Positions 44,973-51,458 of a DNA stretch of 64,000 nt are shown here, in pieces. Position 1 is the stretch's first letter; every line of letters begins with the position of its first letter. The notes under the pieces are model-generated. The model was not told the origin of the DNA and did not search any database. It was given only the letters and a program-made list of their open reading frames with translations. This DNA is from JABDQZ01 sp050049775. GTDB taxonomy: Bacteria; Pseudomonadota; Gammaproteobacteria; Chromatiales; Chromatiaceae. Location: the NCBI GenBank assembly GCA_050049775.1, contig JASFVP010000005.1:32896-96895 (forward strand). Direction: 5' to 3'. The position numbers and the translations under genes were made by a program.

Positions 44973-46115
44973 TCAGGCATTGATCCTGATGGTGTCCTTA
45001 AGCACGCCATCGAGACCGCCGAAGACAGTCAGACGATCCACCTTGTCGGTTACCTTTTCGAGTGTTTCCAGCTCTTTCAGGCGTAGCAGGGTGGGGTTGT
45101 CGTCCATCAGTTTGGCGGTGTTCAGCAGCGAACGGGTCGCGGCGGTTTCTTCACGCCGCTTGATGACATTGGCCTGGGCAGCTTTTTCTGCCTGCACCAC
45201 CTGGTTGAGAATATCCTTCATCTCACCGGGCAGGATAATGTCCTTAAGACCGACACTGCTCAGCACAAAGCCATGCTCGGAGGCGTTGGCCGCAACCTGG
45301 TCAAACACCTCGCGGTCTACGTGCTGCTTGTCTTCCAGCAGCTTGTCCAGGTTACGGGTACCGACGGACTGCCGCAGCGCAAACTGCAGCTCGCGGTAAA
45401 TCCAGTCCAGCGGCTTCTGCAGTTGTGCACGTGCTTTCACCGGGTCCTGCACCTGGTACTGGGCCGCCAGATTCAGCCGCAGCGAGACCTTGTCACGGGT
45501 CAGGATTTCCTGGCCCTGGACTTCCATCGCCTGGATACGGGTATCCAGCTGCTCTACGCAGACGTGCCGTTTTACCGACCAGAAGGCGTGGAAGCCCGGT
45601 TTCAGGGTCTGCACCAGCTCACCATCCACCAGCAGCAGGCCAACGAAGTGATCCATGACTTCAGTGCTGTAGACATAAGGCGACAGCTCACGGGCCACAG
45701 CACCACCGTTGCCACGGAACACGGCATCCGACAGCGCTGCAGGTAGCTGCAGCTCATGCTGGATATCGATGCGATCCACACGCAGACGGTAAGGCACTTT
45801 CCAGTAAACCTTGTGCTGACCGGGCGCCAGCAGCTCAATGAAGCTCTCGTCACGGTAAACCAGGCCGATCTGGTTATCCGCCATGATGACGGTTTCCAGG
45901 TGTGCCTCAAGCAGTTTGCCGGCTGACTTCATCAGGACTTCGGCGTTACGGTTGCTGCAGACCGCCTGGCCCAGGTCGTGCAGCTCAGGCTGAATACGGC
46001 CCAGCGGGTCAAAATAACGGTAGACGCCGGGCTCCAGCACCCTGGTGAGCTGACGATCCCGAAACAGCAAACCGCGCTCGTGCTGGGCCACAACGATGCG
46101 CTTGTAACCAAACAT
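44973..46115 (-). CDS. Slipin (SPFH/band 7 membrane scaffold) of the RtcB operon
   Basis: 380 aa. SPFH/band 7 domain in the second half (VQGQEILTRDKVSLRLNLA, then VGTRNLDKLLED) and an N-terminal duplicated segment without an obvious strong membrane helix, so it may associate peripherally. Slipins are found next to rtcB in several RNA repair operons. AAAGGAG precedes the ATG. The promoter region upstream carries copy 4 of the palindromic repeat and, further up, a sigma-54-like site. Confidence 0.85.
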   Translation of the reverse strand: MFGYKRIVVAQHERGLLFRDRQLTRVLEPGVYRYFDPLGRIQPELHDLGQAVCSNRNAEVLMKSAGKLLEAHLETVIMADNQIGLVYRDESFIELLAPGQHKVYWKVPYRLRVDRIDIQHELQLPAALSDAVFRGNGGAVARELSPYVYSTEVMDHFVGLLLVDGELVQTLKPGFHAFWSVKRHVCVEQLDTRIQAMEVQGQEILTRDKVSLRLNLAAQYQVQDPVKARAQLQKPLDWIYRELQFALRQSVGTRNLDKLLEDKQHVDREVFDQVAANASEHGFVLSSVGLKDIILPGEMKDILNQVVQAEKAAQANVIKRREETAATRSLLNTAKLMDDNPTLLRLKELETLEKVTDKVDRLTVFGGLDGVLKDTIRINA

Positions 46116-46199
46116 GTTTTTTCTCCTTTTGTTGTTAATTGATTCAAAGTCACAGATAGGGGATCAGAAAATCCCCTGGTTTTCGCTGGTATAAGCCAG

Positions 46200-46357
46200 C
46201 TCCCTCTCCCCTGAGGGAGAGGGTTGGGGTGAGGGTGTGTTCAGCGTTATTCAACCCTCACCCTGGCCCTCTCCCAAGCTTGGGAGAGGGGACAGTCAGC
46301 CGCATGTCGATCCATTCGGCTATTTGAAGCCACCGGCTCATAGCCGGTGGAATGCGT
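46200..46357. repeat. Palindromic CCCTCTCCC repeat, copy 4
   Basis: Core 46200-46292 (first palindrome slightly shortened to GAGGGAGAGGG) plus a diverged tail with GCCACCGGCTCATAGCCGGTGG, a perfect CCACCGGCTATGAGCCGGTGG-type hairpin. It lies in the leader between the sigma-54-like site and the slipin gene. Confidence 0.88.
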
Positions 46358-46593
46358 ACTGCCTTTGCGAAATACACTCTTGAGTGCACTTCGAAAAGGC
46401 GCAGCCTCACACGGAAAACGCGGACCTGGACGGTCTGTCGAAGCGGGCCGGACAGCGGTCACTGCACTCCGGTCTTCAGTCACATGGATAATCGGAGATG
46501 AGTGATGGCTGTTTGGCTGGCTGCGGCAGACAGCGCCGGGTGCGGGCATTAACTGTGCTGCAGGACGGCATGCGAAATTCCGTTTCCACAACC

Positions 46594-46609
46594 TGCAGAG
46601 GCTTTGCCA
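46594..46609 (-). promoter_or_regulatory. Sigma-54-like -24/-12 promoter candidate upstream of slipin
   Basis: On the minus strand TGGCAAAGCCTCTGCA matches TGGCACG-N4-TTGCA at 9 of 12 positions, with the GG and GC doublets 10 bases apart. It lies just beyond the last tRNA-like element and would give a leader of about 470 bases to the slipin-rtcB operon. RtcB operons are often sigma-54/RtcR controlled, but no rtcR is in the window. Confidence 0.4.
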
Positions 46610-46610
46610 A

Positions 46611-46730
46611 GGGATATAACTGCGGATTCGAACCGCGGGCCGGTAGGCCTTAACCAAGTGAGGATAAGAGGATTTGAACCTCTGACAGATCGAACCAATG
46701 TCGATTGCTCTCCCAAACTGAGCTATATCC
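46611..46730 (-). ncRNA. tRNA-like RNA with two T-arms
   Basis: The 5' GGATATA (46724-46730) can pair fully with TATATCC (46612-46618), enclosing a D-arm (GCTC/GAGC), an anticodon arm (ATCGA-CATTGGT-TCGAT, but A and not U at position 33), a first T-arm (AGAGG-TTCAAAT-CCTCT) followed by a truncated TATCC, a spacer, and a second T-arm (CGCGG-TTCGAAT-CCGCA). No CCA is encoded. The alternative is a 72-base tRNA-like unit (46659-46730) with a shortened acceptor, plus a half-tRNA remnant. Either way it is not a normal tRNA. Confidence 0.6.
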
Positions 46731-46845
46731 ATGGCGTCATCACAAATGATCAGGTGCGGTACACCAGATTGCAGGGCAACAGGGTGCCAGCGGGTTATAT
46801 CGAAACCCGGCCACGGTCACATGAACACTTATTGAAGACAAGACA

Positions 46846-46875
46846 CACCCGCCAGGTATCGAACCCGGGCGGGTG
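46846..46875 (-). ncRNA. tRNA-like acceptor/T-arm minihelix
   Basis: An 11-bp stem with one bulged C is capped by the T-loop TTCGATA, equal to an acceptor stem stacked directly on a T-arm. Just upstream on the minus strand are two hairpins resembling D- and anticodon arms (TGCTG/CAGCA and GTGAA/TTCAC with a CTTTAT loop). It is the degenerate or minimal member of the array. Confidence 0.5.
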
Positions 46876-46915
46876 AAATAAAGTTCACTACTGATGCTGA
46901 TACAGCAGCATAAAC

Positions 46916-47156
46916 TGGTGGGGACGGTGAGATTCGAACTCACAGGGAACTGGGTCCTGGGAACCCCTGATTAATTCTGGACGAAGCAGATTGAGCTCGA
47001 AAATATCCAGATTCAAGGCGTCAATCGCACGTAATAGCCCAGCTATTGCGAAGATTGATAACGCAGAAGCTGGGTATTTTAAGCACAAGATGCGAGTTCA
47101 TGAATTGGTCAGGGGTTCCCTAGGCCTGCCGCGTCTGCCAATTGCGCCACGTCCCC
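46916..47156 (-). tRNA. tRNA-like gene with encoded CCA, interrupted by a 162-bp element
   Basis: Acceptor GGGGACG (47150-47156) pairs with CGTCCCC next to encoded ACCA (46916-46926). T-arm GTGAG-TTCGAAT-CTCAC and a D-arm with AATTGGCA are intact. The anticodon region reads GCAGGCCTAG and is then interrupted from 47120 to 46959 by an insert with 19-bp imperfect terminal inverted repeats. Without the insert the gene is 79 bases, tRNA-sized. CTAG in the loop would fit a Leu(TAG)-type anticodon, but the anticodon stem does not close well, so identity is uncertain. Confidence 0.65.
46959..47120. mobile_element. 162-bp element with terminal inverted repeats inside the tRNA
   Basis: The ends are GGGAACCCCTGATTAATTC and, inverted, GGGAACCCCTGACCAATTC (17 of 19 identical). 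The interior is AT-rich and carries no gene, but contains another inverted pair (CCCAGCTATTG / CAGAAGCTGGG region). It resembles a MITE inserted at CCTAGG in the anticodon loop, with at most a one- or two-base target duplication. An intron-like insertion in an anticodon loop next to an RNA ligase is the other reading. Confidence 0.6.
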
Positions 47157-47404
47157 GAAACAACTGGCTTCAATACAGCCTGATGCTGCGTGATCCGCTG
47201 GGCATGACAGATCGCCAGCAGAATTTTCGGATGTGCCCGGTTCATTGCGACTCCATGACGAAGGAACCAGCGCGCATTGGTGTGTGTGCCGCTGCGGCGT
47301 GCTACAGGCAGCTGCATATCCTGTATCGCGTTTTCAAACTTGATGCGTTCAGTCGTCATGGTTACCTCCTTCTGGCAGTCGTAAAAAGTGACATGTTGAA
47401 AATG

Positions 47405-47480
47405 TGGCAGGTCACGCAGGATTCGAACCTGCACCTTTCGGCTTAAAAGGCCGATGTGCTTGCCATTACACCAGCGACCT
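47405..47480 (-). tRNA. tRNA-Lys(TTT)-like, canonical cloverleaf
   Basis: Acceptor AGGTCGC/GTGACCT (7 bp, one G-U), encoded GCCA, D-arm GTG/CAC with GG in the loop, anticodon arm TCGGC-CTTTTAA-GCCGA with U33 and anticodon TTT, variable region AAGGT, T-arm GCAGG-TTCGAAT-CCTGC. All arms are intact. The short three-pair D-stem and A at position 1 are unlike housekeeping tRNA-Lys, which usually starts GGG. It starts 5 bases after the preceding tRNA-like unit. Confidence 0.85.
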
Positions 47481-47485
47481 GAAAA

Positions 47486-47588
47486 GGGCTGACAGGGCCG
47501 GAATCGAACCGGCAAAAAACCGTGGCCGTCTCACAGAGTGATGCAGACTTGCAGTAATCCGGTTCCGCCAACCATGGCGTACCTGCCA
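47486..47588 (-). tRNA. tRNA-like gene with a 37-base anticodon loop
   Basis: Acceptor TGGCAGG/CCTGTCA (7 bp, one G-U), D-arm CGCC-ATGGTT-GGCG, anticodon stem AACCG/CGGTT, four-base variable region and T-arm GCCGG-TTCGATT-CCGGC. The anticodon loop is 37 bases and not 7, and includes an internal hairpin (GTCT/AGAC). The 3' end reads GCCC, not GCCA. Either an intron-like insert that must be removed, or an RNA that never acts in translation. Confidence 0.65.
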
Positions 47589-48040
47589 AATGATCCGGCC
47601 TGAACGACCGGAATCGGTGCGGCGGGAGTCCGGTAATCCATTCCCCCTGGCACTGCAACGCTGCGCTTACTCGTGATGTCAAACACTGGCTCGAACAGCG
47701 TTACTACCTCTTGTCCCTGGCGGTAACCGATCTGCTGGCAGCCATTTCCGGCCCGTAGCCGAAAACACGGGGATGAGGCTTGCCTGGTATTAGCCCCAGG
47801 CGGCCTGATGTTCATACCCTGCCGACTGCACTGACGGATCTCCGGCTCATCCTTCCCGCTGACCCGATAGGCGACTCAATCCGCAACCCTCGGGCACACA
47901 GGCGCGGCTGCGCAATAGCGCGCAGAGATATGTCATGCAAGACATGTCGCTCCGGCTAACGGCAGGTTATCCGGTTTGCAGGCACGACTTGCATGCTGGC
48001 CATAATCCACTTTTTGGATGCGGCCAAAGATTTGATTCCA
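47589..48040 (-). other. Upstream part of the tRNA-like transcript, no assigned gene
   Basis: Between boxA and the first recognisable tRNA-like unit are about 450 bases with several hairpins (for example TGCGC/GCGCA near 47905-47925) and one T-arm-like segment (CGCTG-TTCGAGC-CAGTG, 47684-47700). A 94-codon minus-strand frame (47531-47815) crosses it but has a weak start and runs into the tRNA-like RNA. Confidence 0.4.
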
Positions 48041-48055
48041 CATTGTTAAAGAGCA
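48041..48055 (-). promoter_or_regulatory. rRNA-type boxA antitermination motif
   Basis: On the minus strand TGCTCTTTAACAATG contains the 12-base boxA (TGCTCTTTAACA) of enterobacterial rRNA leaders without mismatch. It is preceded by a 7-bp hairpin with a CAAG loop (48057-48074) in the position boxB has in rrn leaders, and is followed by the tRNA-like array. It implies NusB/S10-type antitermination of a long untranslated transcript. Confidence 0.65.
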
Positions 48056-48056
48056 T

Positions 48057-48074
48057 GCCGGAGCTTGCTCCGGC
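48057..48074 (-). other. boxB-like hairpin before boxA
   Basis: GCCGGAG/CTCCGGC with a four-base loop, perfectly paired, 1 base upstream of boxA on the minus strand. Confidence 0.55.
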
Positions 48075-48085
48075 TGTCCGGGGCA

Positions 48086-48121
48086 ATAAAAAACCCCCGG
48101 GGTTTTCACCAACCGGGGGTT
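48086..48121 (-). terminator. Intrinsic terminator on the minus strand
   Basis: A 9-bp stem AACCCCCGG/CCGGGGGTT with a 12-base loop is followed by TTTTTTATT in minus-strand sense. It ends the transcript of the 50-codon gene or acts as an attenuator ahead of boxA and the tRNA-like array, since there is little room for a promoter between it and boxA. Confidence 0.8.
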
Positions 48122-48182
48122 ATGGCCTTCCGGAAAGTGTCAATTCTTAAAGACACCTTCCTGCAACAATGTGGAGAAGGCG

Positions 48183-48335
48183 TCAGTTCATATCAGGTTT
48201 TGTCTCATCGCAGAGGTTGCACAGGGTCATGCTGTGTTTGCCCGGCAGATGCTTGAAATACAGGCGCACGAGTACGTCCTGCCTCACTTGCAAGGCAGCA
48301 AACGTATCAATGTTGTAGTTCGCTATGGATGGCAC
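48183..48335 (-). CDS. 50-aa protein with CxxC motif, divergent from the XRE regulator
   Basis: GTG start at 48335 with AGGAG 6 bases upstream. It encodes a 50-residue protein with LCNLCDE (a CxxC pair) near the C-terminus. A minus-strand promoter (TTGCAT, 16 bases, TATACT) lies at 48389-48416 and a terminator follows at 48086-48121, which makes it a complete small transcription unit. Family unknown. Confidence 0.5.
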   Translation of the reverse strand: MPSIANYNIDTFAALQVRQDVLVRLYFKHLPGKHSMTLCNLCDETKPDMN

Positions 48336-48388
48336 TGTTGGCTCCTGTAAAAAATAAAAGAAAGGTTTCCCTCTCAACATGGCGGGGA

Positions 48389-48416
48389 AGTATAATTAGC
48401 GAACCAGAAAATGCAA
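48389..48416 (-). promoter_or_regulatory. Divergent promoter pair before the XRE gene
   Basis: Minus strand: -35 TTGCAT (48411-48416), 16-base spacer, -10 TATACT (48389-48394). On the plus strand a TATAAT at 48391-48396 overlaps it and could serve the XRE gene. Overlapping divergent promoters fit autoregulation by the XRE protein. Confidence 0.5.
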
Positions 48417-48431
48417 GAAAGAATTTTGCAA

Positions 48432-49055
48432 ATGACAAAAAAAAATTCAGGTGTATCGAGACAGAAAGATCCGGTGGCGGTCAAGATCGGCAAGCGCATT
48501 GCCCAGGCGCGCAAGATGTCCGGCTTCAAGACGGCACGCGAATTTCGTCGCAAGCTGCCGCGCTGGCCGGAGAACCGGCTGTCCTGGTATGAAGCCGGTT
48601 ACTCGATGCCGCACCCCAATGATGTTGAAACCATTGCCAGACTGACCGGGACTTCGGCCTGCTGGATCATGTTCGGACTTGGACCGATCCGTTCCGGTGA
48701 ACGAGACCTGCAAGCCGTACGCCATCAGAACCTGGTGTACCTGTTTCAACAGGCCAGCGACGATTCCGCACAAAGCGGCACGGATTTCTTGCTGGCATTA
48801 AAGCTTGAAGCCGGACAGCTGGCTGAATACATCGATAACCCTTTCAAGCACATTGGTGAACGCCTGGCGCGAAGTATTGAAAAGGCTGCCGGCCGTTCGC
48901 GTAAATGGCTGGATGAGCAGCATGTCGAGTCCGATGGACTCTGTGGTTCCTTTCCGGATGATTTGCGTGAACTTATGACCATTTACTCAGAGATGGATGA
49001 CAAGGGGCGGGACATGCTGGTGGCGATGGCTCGCACATTGGCGGAACGCATCTAG
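48432..49055 (+). CDS. XRE-family transcriptional regulator
   Basis: 207 aa from ATG 48432 (ATG 48411 is only about 8 bases past the predicted transcription start). N-terminal XRE helix-turn-helix (GKRIAQARKMSGFKTAREFRRKL, then WYEAGYSMPHPNDVETIARLTG) and a C-terminal helical domain of unknown ligand. Its place beside the tRNA-like array and RtcB operon suggests it controls them. Confidence 0.8.
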   Translation: MTKKNSGVSRQKDPVAVKIGKRIAQARKMSGFKTAREFRRKLPRWPENRLSWYEAGYSMPHPNDVETIARLTGTSACWIMFGLGPIRSGERDLQAVRHQNLVYLFQQASDDSAQSGTDFLLALKLEAGQLAEYIDNPFKHIGERLARSIEKAAGRSRKWLDEQHVESDGLCGSFPDDLRELMTIYSEMDDKGRDMLVAMARTLAERI

Positions 49056-49086
49056 CAATCTGTCTCAAGATGTTTCAGTCCCACGT

Positions 49087-50154
49087 TCAGAATGCTTCTG
49101 CGACTTTGGGAAAACAACTGACTGTCCCTGCTTGTAAACTTACCCGGATCTCATCCTCCACATCGAAACGTTGGAAATTCGGCCATAAGGCCAGAATGGT
49201 TTCATTTACCAGATCATCGGTTTTCATTTCCAGCGTATAAAGTAATTGTGCCCCCTTGAAAGCACGTTGTTTCACTTTGACTGGAATATTTCCCTCGCTG
49301 TCCAGGCGCACATGTTCGGCGCGAATTAACACATCTACTTTGGTGCCAGCTTCAAACTGGTCTGTCTCTGCGCAGGTCAACATGCCAAGCCTGGTGGTCA
49401 CGAGGCCGTTATCCCGCATGATGCCGGTCACCAGTTTGCCCTTGCCGAGAAATTCAGCGGTAAAGCGATGTCTGGGATGGTGATAAAGATCATAGGGGGA
49501 ATCGGACTGGACGATGCTGCCCTGATGCATCAGATTGACCTTGTCAGACAATGTAAGCGCTTCGTTCTGGTCATGCGTTACCAGCACGGCAGTGACGTTC
49601 TCCTGTTTGAGAATCTGGCGAACCTCACTGGCAAGACTTCCACGCAACGCCGAATCCAGATTGGAAAAAGGTTCATCGAGCAATAGCAGATCCGGGCGCG
49701 GCGCCATTGCCCTGGCCAACGCAACACGCTGTTGCTGGCCACCGGAAAGTTCATGCGGGTATCGGTGTAACAGTGGTTGCAGTTTGACCAGGTTGGCGAG
49801 ATGTTGCAGGCGCTGTTGTTGTCTGAACAGCGGCCAGCGCCGGATGCCGAATACAATATTGCTTTTGACATCCAGGTGCGGAAACAGCGCATATTCCTGA
49901 AACACCATGCCGGTGGAACGTTTTTCGGTGGCGATGTCTTTGGCGGGACTGGCGACCAGTTGGTCGCGAATCCGGATACTGCCTTTGCGCACCGGAACAA
50001 AGCCGGCAATCGTGCGCAGCAAGGTGCTTTTACCGCAGCCACTGGGTCCAAGCAGGCTGATGATTTCGCCCGTATGCGCTTGCAGTGACAGGTTGCGGAT
50101 GATGCTCACATCGTCGTAACCGGCCTCAATGTCGTCAACGTAGAGGATTGCCAT
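49087..50154 (-). CDS. FbpC/AfuC-like iron(III) ABC transporter ATPase
   Basis: 355 aa. Walker A GPSGCGKST (about 36-44), Q-loop, signature LSGGQQQR, Walker B LLLLDEPFSNLD, and a C-terminal TOBE-like regulatory domain. Matches the ferric iron or polyamine importer ATPase class. No permease or binding protein gene is adjacent, so it is a lone ATPase at the end of the exbB-exbD-exbD-tonB set; it may serve components elsewhere. Confidence 0.82.
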   Translation of the reverse strand: MAILYVDDIEAGYDDVSIIRNLSLQAHTGEIISLLGPSGCGKSTLLRTIAGFVPVRKGSIRIRDQLVASPAKDIATEKRSTGMVFQEYALFPHLDVKSNIVFGIRRWPLFRQQQRLQHLANLVKLQPLLHRYPHELSGGQQQRVALARAMAPRPDLLLLDEPFSNLDSALRGSLASEVRQILKQENVTAVLVTHDQNEALTLSDKVNLMHQGSIVQSDSPYDLYHHPRHRFTAEFLGKGKLVTGIMRDNGLVTTRLGMLTCAETDQFEAGTKVDVLIRAEHVRLDSEGNIPVKVKQRAFKGAQLLYTLEMKTDDLVNETILALWPNFQRFDVEDEIRVSLQAGTVSCFPKVAEAF

Positions 50155-50166
50155 TTGTCTTCAGCT

Positions 50167-51057
50167 TTAGCGGGTATAGATGTTGAATGCGACCGGTACG
50201 GTGAATTCCATGGTCTGCATCGACAGGCTGTCGGGTATGGCGGGTAATGGCGATGCGCGCCGCAACATGGCCTGGACTTCCCGGTCGAGCATGGCATGGC
50301 CGGTGCCCTGGCGCAGCTCGTGTGCAATGACCTGGCCGTTGCTGTCGAGTTTGATATAAAGCAAGGCTTCACCTTGCATGCGCCTGCGTATCGCCCGTTC
50401 GGGATAACGTTTGTGTTGCTCCAGCCAGGCGCGCAGGGTTGCGTGATAACTTTGTTGCACGGATGGATCAGCCGTACCTGTGCCGCTTCCCGGACGTGAT
50501 GTGCCGCCGTTGCCTGGGCCGGGCAGACCGGGTGCTGCATTGGTCAGTGTGGTCGCCTCTGTGGCAGGCTGGCTCGTTGCAGTGACGCTGGTGTTGGCTG
50601 TAGCCTTGTTGTTAGCCTGTGGTGCCGGCGTGGTCGGCCGGGCCTCGACCTTGGCAGCTTTTTGGGGCTTTGGCTTTGGTTTGGGTCGGGCCTTTGGCTC
50701 GGGTTCCGGTTTGACAGTAACGGGCGTTGCTGTTTGTGCGACAAGTTCTTCTACAACGGGCTCCGGCGTCTCCACGGTCGGTTCGCTCTCTACTGGCACG
50801 GCCGGTTCTTCTGCTTCGACTGCCAGCGGCTCGGGCTGCTCTGTGACCATCGTGTTTGCAGCAGTTTTGTCTTCGGCCGGCCCCATGATTTCGGCGCTTG
50901 CAAAAGCCACGCGTAATGAGCCGCCACCACCGCCACCGCCACTACTTCCAGCCGCGGTCTCCGATGAGCGCGCCGACAACAACAGAAGCAGGGCGATGCT
51001 GTGAATCACCAGGGCGAGCAGGGTGCTGGTCAACCAGTTGATGCGTTTTGCCGTCAT
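50167..51057 (-). CDS. tonB: TonB energy transducer
   Basis: 296 aa. N-terminal membrane anchor (about 10-29), a Gly7 run, a long Pro/Glu/Lys-rich periplasmic spacer (PEPEPKARPKPKPKPQ), and a C-terminal TonB domain (YPERAIRRRMQGEALLYIKLDSNG). Couples the proton motive force from ExbB/ExbD to outer membrane receptors, here probably the divergent receptor gene. It overlaps exbD by 4 bases. Confidence 0.93.
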   Translation of the reverse strand: MTAKRINWLTSTLLALVIHSIALLLLLSARSSETAAGSSGGGGGGGSLRVAFASAEIMGPAEDKTAANTMVTEQPEPLAVEAEEPAVPVESEPTVETPEPVVEELVAQTATPVTVKPEPEPKARPKPKPKPQKAAKVEARPTTPAPQANNKATANTSVTATSQPATEATTLTNAAPGLPGPGNGGTSRPGSGTGTADPSVQQSYHATLRAWLEQHKRYPERAIRRRMQGEALLYIKLDSNGQVIAHELRQGTGHAMLDREVQAMLRRASPLPAIPDSLSMQTMEFTVPVAFNIYTR

Positions 51058-51458
51058 GACTTGCTTTGTGCGAGCAGTTCCACTTGCCTGATGTCAGACT
51101 GGCGGAATTTTTGTAACAGCTTGACCAGCTCCAGTGCAGGCGCATTGGCATCGGCCTTGATGATAAGGTTGCGGTCTTCGCTGTGAGCATCACTCGACAG
51201 CAGTTTGTTGACCAGACTGTCTATGTCATACGACTCACCCTGATAGACAAGCCTGCCCTGTGCATCCAGATAGATCAGGTCGTCCTGCACCTTGTCCTGG
51301 TCTGCGGCAATGACAGAGACAGGTGGCTGGATGTCGACCGGGTCATTTGGCGTCAGTTTTACCGTGATCATGAAAAAGATCAGCAACAGGAAAATGATGT
51401 TGATCAGCGGAATGATGTTTTCGCTGTTTTCCCGGCGTTTGGGTGTCTGCAGTTTCAT
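51054..51458 (-). CDS. exbD: ExbD-type protein (second copy)
   Basis: 134 aa. One N-terminal helix with the essential Asp or its equivalent near NIIFLLLIFFMI and a periplasmic domain. Stator subunit with ExbB. Two exbD genes in tandem suggest a heteromeric ExbD. Confidence 0.88.
   Translation of the reverse strand: MKLQTPKRRENSENIIPLINIIFLLLIFFMITVKLTPNDPVDIQPPVSVIAADQDKVQDDLIYLDAQGRLVYQGESYDIDSLVNKLLSSDAHSEDRNLIIKADANAPALELVKLLQKFRQSDIRQVELLAQSKS

Noticed and set aside
46888..47088. 66-codon minus-strand frame across the tRNA insert
   Set aside because: It spans the inverted-repeat element and the tRNA 3' half, with no ribosome site or protein-like features.
47531..47815. 94-codon minus-strand frame in the tRNA-like region
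   Set aside because: Weak start context, no recognised family, and its 3' end runs through the anticodon-loop insert of a tRNA-like RNA. Not excluded, but better explained as a chance open frame in non-coding RNA.
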